A stretch of DNA of 64,000 bases from positions 2,604,001-2,668,000 of the forward strand of contig NZ_CP102486.1 in NCBI RefSeq assembly GCF_026261605.1, given 5' to 3'. Below the pieces are notes generated by a model, which had not been told where the DNA came from, ran no database searches, and worked only from the letters and a program-made list of their open reading frames with translations. Position numbers and translations under genes: made by a program. Origin of the DNA: Dechloromonas sp. A34 (lineage in GTDB: Bacteria > Pseudomonadota > Gammaproteobacteria > Burkholderiales > Rhodocyclaceae). Positions 17,444 to 28,116 of this stretch are shown one piece after another; positions within the stretch are counted from its first letter, which is position 1, and each line of letters starts with the position of its first letter.

Positions 17444-17680
17444 ATGCGTTCAGAATCCAAGAATCAACCAAATGAGTCGTGGTATCGGTCTCGTGGCACG
17501 GTCATCGTTGCCATGATCGCTGTCATCCTGGGGTTCTTCATCATTCGGGAGCATTGGGAACATCTGACCGGACGGTGGATCTATTTACTTCTTCTGCTAT
17601 GTCCGGTGATGCACTTCTTCGGCCACGGTGGGCATGGCGGTCATGGCAAGTCAGAAGGAAGCAATGAACAGAATTCGTAG
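17444..17680 (+). CDS. DUF2933 small membrane protein (second copy)
   Basis: A 78-residue paralogue of the protein at 15741: VIVAMIAVILGFFIIREHWEHL, then IYLLLLLCPVMHFFGHGGHGGHG. GAGGAG precedes the ATG. It overlaps the following cytochrome gene and probably belongs to one operon ending in the CopA-type ATPase. Confidence 0.85.
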   Translation: MRSESKNQPNESWYRSRGTVIVAMIAVILGFFIIREHWEHLTGRWIYLLLLLCPVMHFFGHGGHGGHGKSEGSNEQNS

Positions 17681-18050
17681 GCAACGGTTCGCCGCTGGGC
17701 TGATCGCATTGGTCAGCCTGTCGGTGCAAGCTCAAAGCTGGCAAGTGCCCAAACCCAGTCCCGGCCTGATGCCCAATCCGGCAGCCGGCAAGACGCTAGT
17801 CGCGAAACACTGTGCTACCTGTCACGGTGCGGACTTGAAAGGCTCAGACAAGGGGCCTCCGCTCCTGCACCGTATCTACGAGCCCTCGCATCATGCCGAT
17901 GCTGCTTTCCAACTCGCCACGAAGAACGGCGTGCGCGTCCACCACTGGAAATTCGGCGATATGGCACCGGTGCCGCAAGTAACACCCGACGACGTGGCTC
18001 ACATCACGGCCTATGTGCGCAGCGAGCAGCGCAAGGTCGGCATCGACTAA
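17664..18050 (+). CDS. Monohaem cytochrome c
   Basis: A 128-residue exported class I cytochrome c. The signal peptide ([16 protein letters not shown]) is followed by [26 protein letters not shown], giving one CxxCH haem site, with [14 protein letters not shown] supplying the likely axial Met. It overlaps the DUF2933 gene and ends 10 bp before the copper ATPase gene. A role in periplasmic electron transfer or copper oxidation is possible. Confidence 0.88.
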   Translation: MNRIRRQRFAAGLIALVSLSVQAQSWQVPKPSPGLMPNPAAGKTLVAKHCATCHGADLKGSDKGPPLLHRIYEPSHHADAAFQLATKNGVRVHHWKFGDMAPVPQVTPDDVAHITAYVRSEQRKVGID

Positions 18051-18060
18051 GGAGCGAATC

Positions 18061-20403
<2,343 letters not shown>

Positions 20404-20418
20404 AACAGAGATCTGCTG

Positions 20419-20844
20419 ATGTCCTCACGATTGCCTGACATAACCACCCAATACGAATGGCGCGATTGCTACAGCGTCGGGAACGCCATCATCGACCAGC
20501 AGCATAAAAAGATGTTGCTACTGTGTGCGGAGTCGGAGAAATGCTTGGAGAGCGCCGGTCCCGAAGGTTGTGAAAAATTTCATGATCTGCTCCACGAAAT
20601 GGCTGTCTGTGCTAGAGAGCATTTTGCGAAGGAAGAAGAATTGCTGCTGGCGCACCATTACCCAATGCTGGCCGAGCACGCTGAAGAGCATGAACAATTC
20701 CAAATCGTGCTAACCGATTTCCTATTCGCAGCACTGGAAGGCAAACAGGACCGGCTCGGGGTGTTCCGTTTCCTGTCCGAATGGTGGATTCACCATATCC
20801 TCGTATCGGATTTGGACTGTAAGCCGTATCTCGTAGAAAGTTGA
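20419..20844 (+). CDS. Bacteriohaemerythrin
   Basis: A 141-residue four-helix di-iron protein that binds oxygen or iron. The ligands appear as IIDQQHKKM, FHDLLHEMA, REHFAKEEELL, AEHAEEHEQF and WWIHHILVSD. It follows the CopA-type gene by 15 bp. Single-domain haemerythrins are common in microaerophilic betaproteobacteria; oxygen supply or scavenging is likely. Its C-terminus (DLDCKPYLVES) holds an extra Cys. Confidence 0.9.
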   Translation: MSSRLPDITTQYEWRDCYSVGNAIIDQQHKKMLLLCAESEKCLESAGPEGCEKFHDLLHEMAVCAREHFAKEEELLLAHHYPMLAEHAEEHEQFQIVLTDFLFAALEGKQDRLGVFRFLSEWWIHHILVSDLDCKPYLVES

Positions 20845-20892
20845 GCCCTAGCGGGGATACCCCTCGACGTCAGATTATCGCCGGGAGTTTCC

Positions 20893-20906
20893 TGACAAGG
20901 ATGTAA
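20893..20906 (+). promoter_or_regulatory. TGAC-N5-TGTAA motif upstream of an exported small protein
   Basis: TGACAAGGATGTAA has the same spacing as elements at 22939 and 28030. It lies 92 bp before the start at 20998. It may bind an OmpR-family copper regulator; this is inference from recurrence. Confidence 0.35.
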
Positions 20907-20997
20907 TCAATAAGTCATCCAGATGACAGCTACAAAAGCGCAGACTACTTGGTGTCAGCGATTCAGACATTGCCCACCACTCTCCTGGAGAACCATC

Positions 20998-21264
20998 ATG
21001 AAACTGCAATCCACGCTTTCAGCAATCTTGTTCGCCACCACCGCGCTATCCTTGGGCGCCCAAGCCGCCGACGCCGACAAAGCACCTCCTGCCGCAGAAA
21101 TGAAGATGGAGCAAGGCACCAAGCCCGCCAAGGCCGTCAAGCCGCACTCGCACGTTGAGGAAAAATCCGGCGTTCCGCAAAAGGCGCCGGCCGCCGTTGA
21201 TCCCGACAAGAAGAATGCTGCGCAGGACAAGAGCAAGCACTACCATCCCCGGGATATGAAATAA
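20998..21264 (+). CDS. Small exported Lys/Pro-rich protein
   Basis: An 88-residue protein with a signal peptide (LSAILFATTALSLGAQAA) and a short, disordered, Lys/Ala/Pro-rich mature chain ending KHYHPRDMK. Met and His residues (EMKMEQG, PHSHVEE, KHYHP) could bind metal. CTCCTGGAG lies just upstream of the ATG. No family is recognised. Confidence 0.65.
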   Translation: MKLQSTLSAILFATTALSLGAQAADADKAPPAAEMKMEQGTKPAKAVKPHSHVEEKSGVPQKAPAAVDPDKKNAAQDKSKHYHPRDMK

Positions 21265-21370
21265 CGGATTTCCGTTACCAATCTGTTTGCAGAAGCCTCC
21301 ACAGCCAGGCTGCCTCGGTAGGCGGCTTGGCACTGATTGAGATAGCGCCAAGCCGGGAGGGAGAGCGACC

Positions 21371-21874
21371 ATGATAAAAGCCATGACCACAAGCCGCGAC
21401 CCGGTATGCGGCATGGCTATTGAGGTGGCTCGTTCCTCGCGCTTCATCACCTATCGCGGCATGCGCTACCACTTCTGCTCGGCCCAATGCCTCGAACGCT
21501 TTAATGACATCCCGGCCCTCTACACCGGCTCACAGCGGATTGCCGATATCCTGCCTATCCCGAAACGACGCAAACTGCGACTGGCGAACGGCAACGAATC
21601 GGACATCCAACGCGCCGCCCAGCGTGTCGGCGAAATGATCGGGGTAACCTCGGTTACTACAGAAAAGACTCACCTGCTGGTCGAATACGATTTGAGGAAA
21701 ACCATTCTCTCGCAAATCGAAACGGTGGTCACCGCCGAAGGCTTACAGTTCAAGGAAGGGCTCCACGGCTTCAGACGACGCCTTTGGACGCTGACGGAAG
21801 CCAGCGAGTTGGAAAATGCCGCCCACCCCGGACCTGGAGCCTGCTGCAACCGGCCTCCTACCAGGTTGCGCTGA
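21371..21874 (+). CDS. YHS-domain protein with HMA-like C-terminal part
   Basis: A 167-residue cytosolic protein. Residues 8-52 form a YHS domain (DPVCGMAIEVARSS, RGMRYHFCSAQCLERFNDIPALY). Residues about 70-130 resemble an HMA fold (AAQRVGEMIGVTSVTTEKTHLLVEYDLRKTILSQIETVV) without a CxxC. The end is ACCNRPPTRLR. GGGAGGGAGAG precedes the ATG. Metal chaperoning or sensing is inferred. Confidence 0.75.
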   Translation: MIKAMTTSRDPVCGMAIEVARSSRFITYRGMRYHFCSAQCLERFNDIPALYTGSQRIADILPIPKRRKLRLANGNESDIQRAAQRVGEMIGVTSVTTEKTHLLVEYDLRKTILSQIETVVTAEGLQFKEGLHGFRRRLWTLTEASELENAAHPGPGACCNRPPTRLR

Positions 21875-22104
21875 GCGAAACCGCGAAACGAGGGCGTCTC
21901 CCCTTTCCCGGACAACTGTCGAATTCCACCTGCGCCGAGTGCTGCGGGCCAATGCCTGCGATGCGACTTCAGGCTGCATTGAGGCGTCGCGAAAGCCCGG
22001 ATTTATCATGACATTTCGCCAACTGTTTTGTAATTCGATGGTTATGTTGTCGACAGTCGCCGGGTCGCACACTGGATACACCATTACAAGCAGAGGAGAA
22101 GATC

Positions 22105-22452
22105 ATGCGTATTGCACTCGCTCCAATTTTTGCCGGGATTGCCTTTCTGGCCCTCACGGCATGCACCTCGGTCCCATCGGTCGGTGAGATTCCGGCAAGC
22201 ATCGCCAATGCCACCACAGCCGCCGAGCACCAGCAAATAGCTGCCTATTTCGCGGAGAAAGCGGCCAGCTACGATGCGGAAGCAGCTTTGCACGAAAAAA
22301 TGGGGCGCTCATACGCCAGCCGCCCGAAAGGCGATCTGGCGGCGATGCAATCTCACTGCCGTTCGCTGCAGGCGCAGTTCACCAATGCCGCCAAGGATGC
22401 GCGCACCCTGGAACAGGCACACCGCCAATTGGCCGGCAGTTCCGGTAAATAG
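22105..22452 (+). CDS. Small lipoprotein, paralogue of 28117
   Basis: A 115-residue lipoprotein (lipobox FLALTACTS). The mature chain is helical: ATTAAEHQQIAAYFAEKAASYDAEAALHEKM, then SHCRSLQAQFTNAAKDARTLEQAHRQLAG. The gene at 28117 encodes the same architecture. AGGAGA precedes the ATG. The helical repeat with a conserved His-Cys suggests a periplasm-facing structural or binding role; the family is not recognised by name. Confidence 0.75.
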   Translation: MRIALAPIFAGIAFLALTACTSVPSVGEIPASIANATTAAEHQQIAAYFAEKAASYDAEAALHEKMGRSYASRPKGDLAAMQSHCRSLQAQFTNAAKDARTLEQAHRQLAGSSGK

Positions 22453-22642
22453 ATGCCGATACGGCAGGCAATCGGTTGCCCGAAACGTTCGCGTCGCGTA
22501 ATCCGAAATGAATAGCGCGCCGCCACTCTCAACAGCCACAAGGGTAGGGCCCACAAATTGCCGAAGGAAACAAGGAAGAAGGCGACACCTGACAAGTTAT
22601 CGCCCTTTTGATTGAGTCAAACCAAAGTTCAAGGAGATTTTC

Positions 22643-22846
22643 ATGGCTATCGATTCCATTAGCCGCAATACCATCACCAGCGCTGCACGCCAGCCTGTCG
22701 AGAGTCCGCTAACCAAAGAGCTACAAGTCGAACGCCAGGAAGCCAGGGCGCAAGAGGTCTCACAGCGCAAAGCAGAGGAAGCGTTACCGCCGGTTGTGAA
22801 TGTTCAGGGTCAAACCACCGGGACGCTGATCAATATCGTCGCCTGA
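22643..22846 (+). CDS. Small hypothetical protein
   Basis: A 67-residue hydrophilic protein with a charged helical centre (KELQVERQEARAQEVSQRKAEEA) and an end VNVQGQTTGTLINIVA. CAAGGAGAT precedes the ATG. No signal peptide or known domain. The neighbouring FlgB-like gene raises a weak link to flagellar proteins. Confidence 0.55.
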   Translation: MAIDSISRNTITSAARQPVESPLTKELQVERQEARAQEVSQRKAEEALPPVVNVQGQTTGTLINIVA

Positions 22847-22938
22847 ATTGGGGAACGTGTTTGGGCAAAGAACACCTGGGCCGACAGTTTGGCCAAAAAC
22901 GGTTCTAGCCCGCTATGTTGTTTCATCTGACATTTGAA

Positions 22939-22952
22939 TGACAAACTTGTAA
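22939..22952 (+). promoter_or_regulatory. TGAC-N5-TGTAA motif upstream of the phasin-like gene
   Basis: TGACAAACTTGTAA, with a further TGACA at 22928, exactly 11 bp (one helical turn) before it. Direct repeats at one-turn spacing fit OmpR-family binding. It matches the spacing of motifs at 20893 and 28030. Confidence 0.35.
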
Positions 22953-23026
22953 CCGGGGGTTATGTATGCGTCAGTCTCACCGACGCATACTGCAATTATT
23001 CAAGATCTTGGATAAAGGAAGAAAAA

Positions 23027-23317
23027 ATGCTGGAAGCTGCTGATCGTTTGAAAAACCAGTGTCAGTCACAACTTGAACTGACCTCGGATCTTTGCAATTT
23101 GGGGCTGGGATGCTGCGAGCGCCTGACTGAAATCAACGGACAGTTTGCCCGCGGACTTCTGGCTCACGCCGGAACCGATAGCCAGTCGTGGCTGCGCGGC
23201 GATGCGAGCGGTTTGATGGTGGGAACGGGGCGGACCATCCTGGATCATTGGGCCTCGATGCTCGCCTGTTGCACTGATTTTCAGCGTCAGGTATTGACCG
23301 GTTTGGCAAAGAAATGA
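23027..23317 (+). CDS. Phasin-like protein
   Basis: A 96-residue helical protein without a signal peptide. The layout (LKNQCQSQLELTSDLCNLGL, CERLTEINGQFARGLLAHAG, WASMLACCTDFQRQVLTGL) resembles the phasin family that coats polyhydroxyalkanoate granules. It is shorter than most phasins and has five Cys. AAAGGAAG places the start at 23027; the frame is open to 22934. Confidence 0.5.
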   Translation: MLEAADRLKNQCQSQLELTSDLCNLGLGCCERLTEINGQFARGLLAHAGTDSQSWLRGDASGLMVGTGRTILDHWASMLACCTDFQRQVLTGLAKK

Positions 23318-23418
23318 CCCCTTGTTCGGTAGCGGGGCGTCGCTCCGGCACCCAACGCTCGGATAAGCACTAGCCGGCCCGCTAGTAGAGTTCGCGCGCG
23401 TCAGCAACTAAAGCCCCA

Positions 23419-23994
23419 ATGCCGCGGATCGACGCCATCGCCAATTCTCCACCCCTTCAGCCTCCGGTCGATGGCGGCCATGCCAATCATGGCGCCACGG
23501 GTAATGCTCAGCACGGTGGGAATGGTGGTAGCCTGACCTCATCGAGTGGCGAGCCGCACCCGCAGCATGTTCCCTTGTCCAGCCAGGCACAGGGCGGAAA
23601 AAAACATGACGTTCAGGATATGGCCCTTGGCGTGCGCGCCTATCGCCAGCAGTTGATTGCGTCCAATATCGCCAACGCCGATACGCCCGGCTACAAGGCG
23701 GTGGACATCGATGTCGCGGAAGCCATGCGCATCGCCCGATTGGCCTCCCAGGCGCCACCGACAACGCTGGCGACGACCGGCAGCGGCCATATTTCCGCAA
23801 CTGCTGTTTCCGCCCAGCCACCTTATCCCCTCAAGTATCAGGTGCCGAGCCAGGATAGCGCGGACGGGAATACGGTTGATATGGATGTCGAGCGCACCAA
23901 GTTTTCCGATAACTCGTTCATGTACCAGTTTTCGGTCGATCGGGTTAGCGGCCACTTCAAGATGCTGATGGAGTTGTATCAGTCCTTGAAATAA
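23419..23994 (+). CDS. flgB: Orphan FlgB-type flagellar basal-body rod protein
   Basis: A 191-residue protein. Residues about 70-100 are the FlgB signature (ALGVRAYRQQLIASNIANADTPGYKAVDIDV), and the C-terminus (GNTVDMDVERTKFSDNSFMYQFSVDRVSGHFKMLMELYQSLK) matches the rod-protein C-terminal helix, read in parts. The first 60 or so residues are a Gly/His/Asn/Ser-rich extension not usual for FlgB. No other flagellar gene is nearby, so this is an extra copy away from the rod operon. Confidence 0.8.
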   Translation: MPRIDAIANSPPLQPPVDGGHANHGATGNAQHGGNGGSLTSSSGEPHPQHVPLSSQAQGGKKHDVQDMALGVRAYRQQLIASNIANADTPGYKAVDIDVAEAMRIARLASQAPPTTLATTGSGHISATAVSAQPPYPLKYQVPSQDSADGNTVDMDVERTKFSDNSFMYQFSVDRVSGHFKMLMELYQSLK

Positions 23995-24325
23995 ATGACA
24001 TCGCCTTTCCATGGAACTTCACAAACCTCCTGAACATGGTGATCGCTGCACCTGTCGTATGCTCGCCGTGGCCGTCGGTTGCAATCCCAAGACTTTGACT
24101 TATAACTATTGTCGAACGGTGCTGCAAAAACGTTGGTTTGTGGAGTGCAATCACGGTTGCTGCAACGAGCAGGAAACCGCCGCGCCCCGTGATGCATGGC
24201 ACGATCTTGGGCCCATCGACCCGATCAAGGCTATCCTGATCATCAACGAGTGATCGATCAACTCATGTCCATCATTAATGCCCAAACCGGCTTTTACACC
24301 GCCAACCCGGAAGGCGCCCGCCCAA

Positions 24326-25615
24326 ATGAAAAACGCAACCCTACCGCAAACTCCCCGGCAACTGCGTTGGATGCTGGCCAGCAAGTTGGGAGCCACCTCG
24401 ATCGTGATCGGACTGGCGGCAGGAGGGGTCTCCTACCTGCTCGAAACGTCGAGGACCGAGCAAGCGGCACTGGATCGCGCGACGACCAGCGCCCGCCACT
24501 TCGAGTCGCCGGCCATGCAAATGGCCTTTGATGGAAAAGCACAGGAGGAGCACGGTACACTCAACCGCCTGCTGGATCGAACCCGGTTTGTCGGCATTCG
24601 CGTATTCAACTCGAGTCGGATGCTGATTTACGAGACTTGGGGCGATATTCCGACCGCACTCGTCGCCGCCGCCAAGTCCCGGCAGCATGACTGGCCTGAA
24701 CGAGGTCAAAGTCACCAAAACTGGATCGAGGTGTCAGGCGAACGGCTGATCCAAGTCGTCTTGCCGTTGTTCGGGAGCGATGGTTCGCTGGCCGGCTATG
24801 TGGAAGGCGTCAGCCGCTTCGATGAGGAAAGCTTGCTGGCTCAGCGGGAACAAGTCCGCGCCGCAGCCCTGACCGCCACCTTGTCTGTCCTGCTCACCGC
24901 GCTGCTACTCTATCCCTTGCTGTTGGCCATGCTGAAACAATCGACCGGGCTGTCCCGACGCCTGCTGGACTCCAATCTCTCCCTGATGCACTCCCTCGGC
25001 AACGCCGTTGCCAAGCGGGATTCGGATACAGATACCCACAATTACCGCGTCACCTACTATGCCGTCGCCCTGGCCGAGGCGATGGACCTGCCGGAAAATG
25101 AGATTGCCGATTTGGTAGTTGGCGCTTTTCTGCACGATGTCGGCAAGATCGGCATTCCCGACCGCATTCTGCTCAAACCCGACAAACTGACCGCCGAGGA
25201 ATTCGAGGTCATGAAGAGCCACTCCCTTCTCGGCACCGAGATCGTCGCCGGTAACTATTGGCTGGCGGGCGCGGCGCAGACCATTCGCCATCACCATGAG
25301 CAGTTTGATGGCACCGGTTATCCCGATGGTCTGCGCGGCGATGCAATTCCCCGTATTGCCCGTGTCTTTGCGGTCATTGACGTCTTCGATGCGCTGACCT
25401 CGGAACGCCCCTACAAGAAGCCGATGGCGCTCGCCGAAGCGCTGAGCATTATCGAAGGGGATGCCGGCCGATATTTCGACCCGGCGGTTGTTGCGGTTTT
25501 CATCAAGATTGCGCCTTCCCTATACGCCAGGGCAGTTCAGGTGGGCGATGCGGAATTGCGGCTGGGAATGCGCGCGTTGCTTTCTCGCTATTTCAAAACA
25601 GAAGCGGCCCCCTGA
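24326..25615 (+). CDS. Membrane-bound HD-GYP cyclic-di-GMP phosphodiesterase
   Basis: A 429-residue protein with an N-terminal membrane helix (LGATSIVIGLAAGGVSYLL), a periplasmic sensor region, a second helix (ALTATLSVLLTALLLYPLLLAM) and a C-terminal HD-GYP domain. Catalytic motifs are FLHDVGKIGIPDRILLKP, RHHHEQFDGTGYPDGL and IDVFDALTSERPYKKP. It hydrolyses cyclic-di-GMP, lowering biofilm signals. The ATG at 24326 is preferred because GGAAGG lies upstream; an in-frame ATG at 24278 would add 16 residues. It ends inside a convergent terminator shared with the copK-like gene. Confidence 0.9.
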   Translation: MKNATLPQTPRQLRWMLASKLGATSIVIGLAAGGVSYLLETSRTEQAALDRATTSARHFESPAMQMAFDGKAQEEHGTLNRLLDRTRFVGIRVFNSSRMLIYETWGDIPTALVAAAKSRQHDWPERGQSHQNWIEVSGERLIQVVLPLFGSDGSLAGYVEGVSRFDEESLLAQREQVRAAALTATLSVLLTALLLYPLLLAMLKQSTGLSRRLLDSNLSLMHSLGNAVAKRDSDTDTHNYRVTYYAVALAEAMDLPENEIADLVVGAFLHDVGKIGIPDRILLKPDKLTAEEFEVMKSHSLLGTEIVAGNYWLAGAAQTIRHHHEQFDGTGYPDGLRGDAIPRIARVFAVIDVFDALTSERPYKKPMALAEALSIIEGDAGRYFDPAVVAVFIKIAPSLYARAVQVGDAELRLGMRALLSRYFKTEAAP

Positions 25616-25627
25616 CGGAGGCCGCTT
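25602..25627. terminator. Bidirectional terminator between HD-GYP and copK-like genes
   Basis: AAGCGGCC and GGCCGCTT form an 8-bp stem around CCCTGACGGA, with T-rich or A-rich flanks on both sides. The HD-GYP stop codon lies in the loop. It separates convergent genes. Confidence 0.6.
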
Positions 25628-25649
25628 TGCGCTCTGGAGAGTCGATCGA

Positions 25650-25937
25650 TTAGCCTCCCTCGTGCCCCTTCTTGAGCAGAGAGTCGAGACGCATGACTTC
25701 GTCGCCGTGCATGATGATCTTCTGACCATCCTTGGTTTCCATCACGGTGTCTTTTTTCATGCGCATGGCGCGACCGACTTTGTCTTCCATGGCCATTTTC
25801 CCGTCCTTGAAGATGTAAACCGTAGAACCATCTTTCAACTCGATCACTTGCTTCGCTTCAGCACGGGCAGCATCGCCAGCGAATGCAGTAGCGGTAACGG
25901 CGCTCATCGCGACCACCATCAATAATTTTTTCAGCAT
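25650..25937 (-). CDS. copK: CopK-like periplasmic copper-binding protein
   Basis: A 95-residue protein with a signal peptide (LLMVVAMSAVTATAFAG). The mature chain matches CopK of Cupriavidus metallidurans: VIELKDGSTVYIFKDGKMAMEDK, then METKDGQKIIMHGDEVMRLDSLLKKGHEGG, read in parts. CopK is a small beta protein that binds Cu(I) through Met residues; the Met-rich KMAMEDK and RAMRMKKD are the likely site. It is transcribed opposite to the HD-GYP gene. A CusR-box-like palindrome lies 76 bp upstream. Confidence 0.88.
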   Translation of the reverse strand: MLKKLLMVVAMSAVTATAFAGDAARAEAKQVIELKDGSTVYIFKDGKMAMEDKVGRAMRMKKDTVMETKDGQKIIMHGDEVMRLDSLLKKGHEGG

Positions 25938-26012
25938 TTCTTTCTCCTCGGATGTAATGAACTTGCATCTCAGATACTACCTACAAGAACCTGTCAGTTC
26001 CCCAACGAGGCA

Positions 26013-26028
26013 ATGACATTGGTGTCAT
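26013..26028. promoter_or_regulatory. CusR-box-like palindrome upstream of copK
   Basis: ATGACA-TTGG-TGTCAT is a perfect palindrome matching the core of the E. coli CusR box (ATGACA-N4-TGTCAT). It sits between the CzcE-like stop and the copK-like start, where a copper-responsive two-component regulator would act. No such regulator is in this window. Confidence 0.55.
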
Positions 26029-26046
26029 CGCCTCGTAATCTTTCAC

Positions 26047-26439
26047 TCAGCCGCCGGTGTAGGCCGGGTTCTCGGTGACATACACCGTCACGCCCTCAGC
26101 CCCCGGAATAACCTTGGCAAGCGGAAACGACGCAGTGCCCAGCGTATCGAATGTCCAGGTGACGCTCTTGCTGCTAACATCGATTCGAACGGTTTCGAGC
26201 CGCGTGACATTCAGGTATTTGGTGCCGCTGTCGATATTCACCACCCGTGCGGCCGCGTTGGACGTTGCGTAACCGTAGGGCGCGAGTTGGTTGGTGGTCG
26301 GCTGACTCTTGGATTCCGAGACATGACTCAGCCAATGATTGGTGCCCGCCTCTGAGTAATCCTCGTGGGCATAACTAGTTCCTGTGGCAGCAAAGGCAAG
26401 TGCAACGACCAGGATAAGTTGGGAAGTATTTGCTTTCAT
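26047..26439 (-). CDS. CzcE-like periplasmic metal-binding protein
   Basis: A 130-residue exported protein (signal ILVVALAFAATGTSYA). The C-terminal half is diagnostic for CzcE: RVVNIDSGTKYLNVTRLETVRI, SKSVTWTFDTLGTASFPLAKVIPG, VYVTENPAYTGG. CzcE of C. metallidurans binds copper as a dimer. Here the N-terminal region carries His (AHEDYSE, NHWLSHVSE). It lies upstream of the copK-like gene on the same strand. Confidence 0.85.
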   Translation of the reverse strand: MKANTSQLILVVALAFAATGTSYAHEDYSEAGTNHWLSHVSESKSQPTTNQLAPYGYATSNAAARVVNIDSGTKYLNVTRLETVRIDVSSKSVTWTFDTLGTASFPLAKVIPGAEGVTVYVTENPAYTGG

Positions 26440-26645
26440 GATTCTCTCCTTGTTAATCGTGTCGGACCTATTTCGTCCAACCGTGATGTCATCTTAGGAG
26501 TGCGATACCAACAGGAGGCTGACCTGGAGATTACGTTTGCGTCATCGGCATCGAAAGCTGATTTATCGCAAATATCTTTATGCTCCTTGACCCATCGTTG
26601 CCGTCGCTGTTAAAACGGGCGTCATAATCTGAGCAGGGGAAAATA

Positions 26646-27902
26646 TTGAAGACAGCGCTGATGCCGATCATCGATCGGTACAAGCAGGATCCGGAATCCG
26701 TCTACAACACGTGGTTCATCGGCAACGACGAGCGCCTGAAGGCGTTTCGTAGTATCCGGCGTGGTGTTGCCGTCGTGGTCGATGACATCAAGCATGGGCG
26801 CTTCCCCAACGACTTCAAAGGGTCATCCCTGGAATTCGTGCTTAGCTGCATTTCCGAACAAAAGCAGGTGTTTGAAGGGGCGGCACATCCGTTCTACTGG
26901 AAACCGAAGCTGCGCATCCCAGATATCTACGAAAACGAAGGCAACAAGCAAGCGTTTGGTGAGTTCCTGTATGCCTGCCTGGGCACCGCCGAGGCTCGAA
27001 ACATCGAGCGGGAAATATTGCGGCTGGCCGCCCGGGGGATCAAGGGCTTGGGACCGGCGGTCGGTAATATCCTGTACTTTCTTCACCCGACACTGTTCCC
27101 GCCGTTCAACACGGCAATGGTCAATGGTTTCAACATGCTCTTCCAGACCAAAATGAAGCTGGGTTCCTGGGAAAGTTACTTGGCGATGCGGGAAACGATT
27201 ATCGAAGCCAATGCCGCGCTGGGCGTTCTATCGAAGGATCTGGGGGCTTTTTGTGGCCTGCTTTTTGAGGTCGGTGTTGGACGCGTATCGCCCGAAGTTG
27301 ACGGCCACGACAACTTGGTGGTCGAGCGCGAAAAAGTGGAAGCGGTTCGCCGTAAGCGCCATGCCCAGGTCGACAAGGACATCGCCGAGGAGCGGGTGCA
27401 TACCAAGGTTCAAGCGCAGCTATCCAATGTGGGACGCGCCCTCGGCTACGACGTGTTTGTCGCTCGCAACGACCGAAATGCGATGCACAACGGCAGCCCC
27501 CTGGGCTATCGCTGCCTGGAACATTTGCCGAATCTGAGTCTCTCTCCGGAAGTGCATGCCACCGCCGAACTCATCGACGTACTTTGGCTGTATCGCGGCG
27601 AGCCCAGAATCGCGTGTGCCTTTGAAGTCGAAAAGAGCACATCGATCTACTCGGGCATATTGCGACTGACTGACATGGCGCTTTCTATTCCCGGGCGGGA
27701 AGATCATCTCTATCTGGTGGCGCCTGCCGTTCGGGAAAAGGAAATTATCGAACAACTCAAGCGACCGATGTTCCAGCGGCCAGATGATTTCTCGCTGGGC
27801 TATATCCTGTTCGAGGATTTGGAGCAGCATTTCGATTCCCTTTGCAAACTCGGGGAGGACCACCGAATCCTGGAGAAACTTGCCAGTCGCTGTTGCGCCT
27901 GA
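26646..27902 (+). CDS. Restriction-endonuclease-like protein
   Basis: A 418-residue soluble protein. The middle has a helix-hairpin-helix-like stretch (AARGIKGLGPAVGNILYFLHP). The C-terminal part resembles PD-(D/E)XK nucleases: ATAELIDVLWLYRGEPRIACAFEVEKSTSIYSGILRLTDMALS, read in parts, with the E-V-E-K core and IYSGILR. Members with this TSIYSG motif are found among type II restriction-like and defence proteins. The start is TTG at 26646 after AGGGG. No methyltransferase is adjacent, so it may be an orphan nuclease or defence effector. Confidence 0.7.
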   Translation: MKTALMPIIDRYKQDPESVYNTWFIGNDERLKAFRSIRRGVAVVVDDIKHGRFPNDFKGSSLEFVLSCISEQKQVFEGAAHPFYWKPKLRIPDIYENEGNKQAFGEFLYACLGTAEARNIEREILRLAARGIKGLGPAVGNILYFLHPTLFPPFNTAMVNGFNMLFQTKMKLGSWESYLAMRETIIEANAALGVLSKDLGAFCGLLFEVGVGRVSPEVDGHDNLVVEREKVEAVRRKRHAQVDKDIAEERVHTKVQAQLSNVGRALGYDVFVARNDRNAMHNGSPLGYRCLEHLPNLSLSPEVHATAELIDVLWLYRGEPRIACAFEVEKSTSIYSGILRLTDMALSIPGREDHLYLVAPAVREKEIIEQLKRPMFQRPDDFSLGYILFEDLEQHFDSLCKLGEDHRILEKLASRCCA

Positions 27903-28029
27903 AGTTTGATGCAGTCTAACCATAGAGGCAGAAAAAGCTTTTCCATAGAATTAGTGGCGTGGTGTCATTTTCTCGGGCTGCCCAATGCCTCGATACGGGA
28001 TTCCTTTCGCTTTTGCCATGGCTATGCGG

Positions 28030-28043
28030 TGACGGATTTGTAA
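28030..28043 (+). promoter_or_regulatory. TGAC-N5-TGTAA motif upstream of the second small lipoprotein
   Basis: TGACGGATTTGTAA, with the same internal spacing as the elements at 20893 and 22939, lies 74 bp before the start at 28117. Confidence 0.35.
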
Positions 28044-28116
28044 CCGACCGGGTGGATTCCCGTCAGCTTCCTGGTCGCATACTGCTTGCATGAACCAACT
28101 TCAATAGGAGGAAATC

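Noticed and set aside
22608..22621. TTGA-N5-TCAA as an FNR box before the gene at 22643
   Set aside because: The spacing is one base short of the FNR site.
24011..24253. An 80-codon Cys-rich frame between flgB and the HD-GYP gene
   Set aside because: No good ribosome site and no recognisable family; the Cys pattern is irregular. It may be chance.
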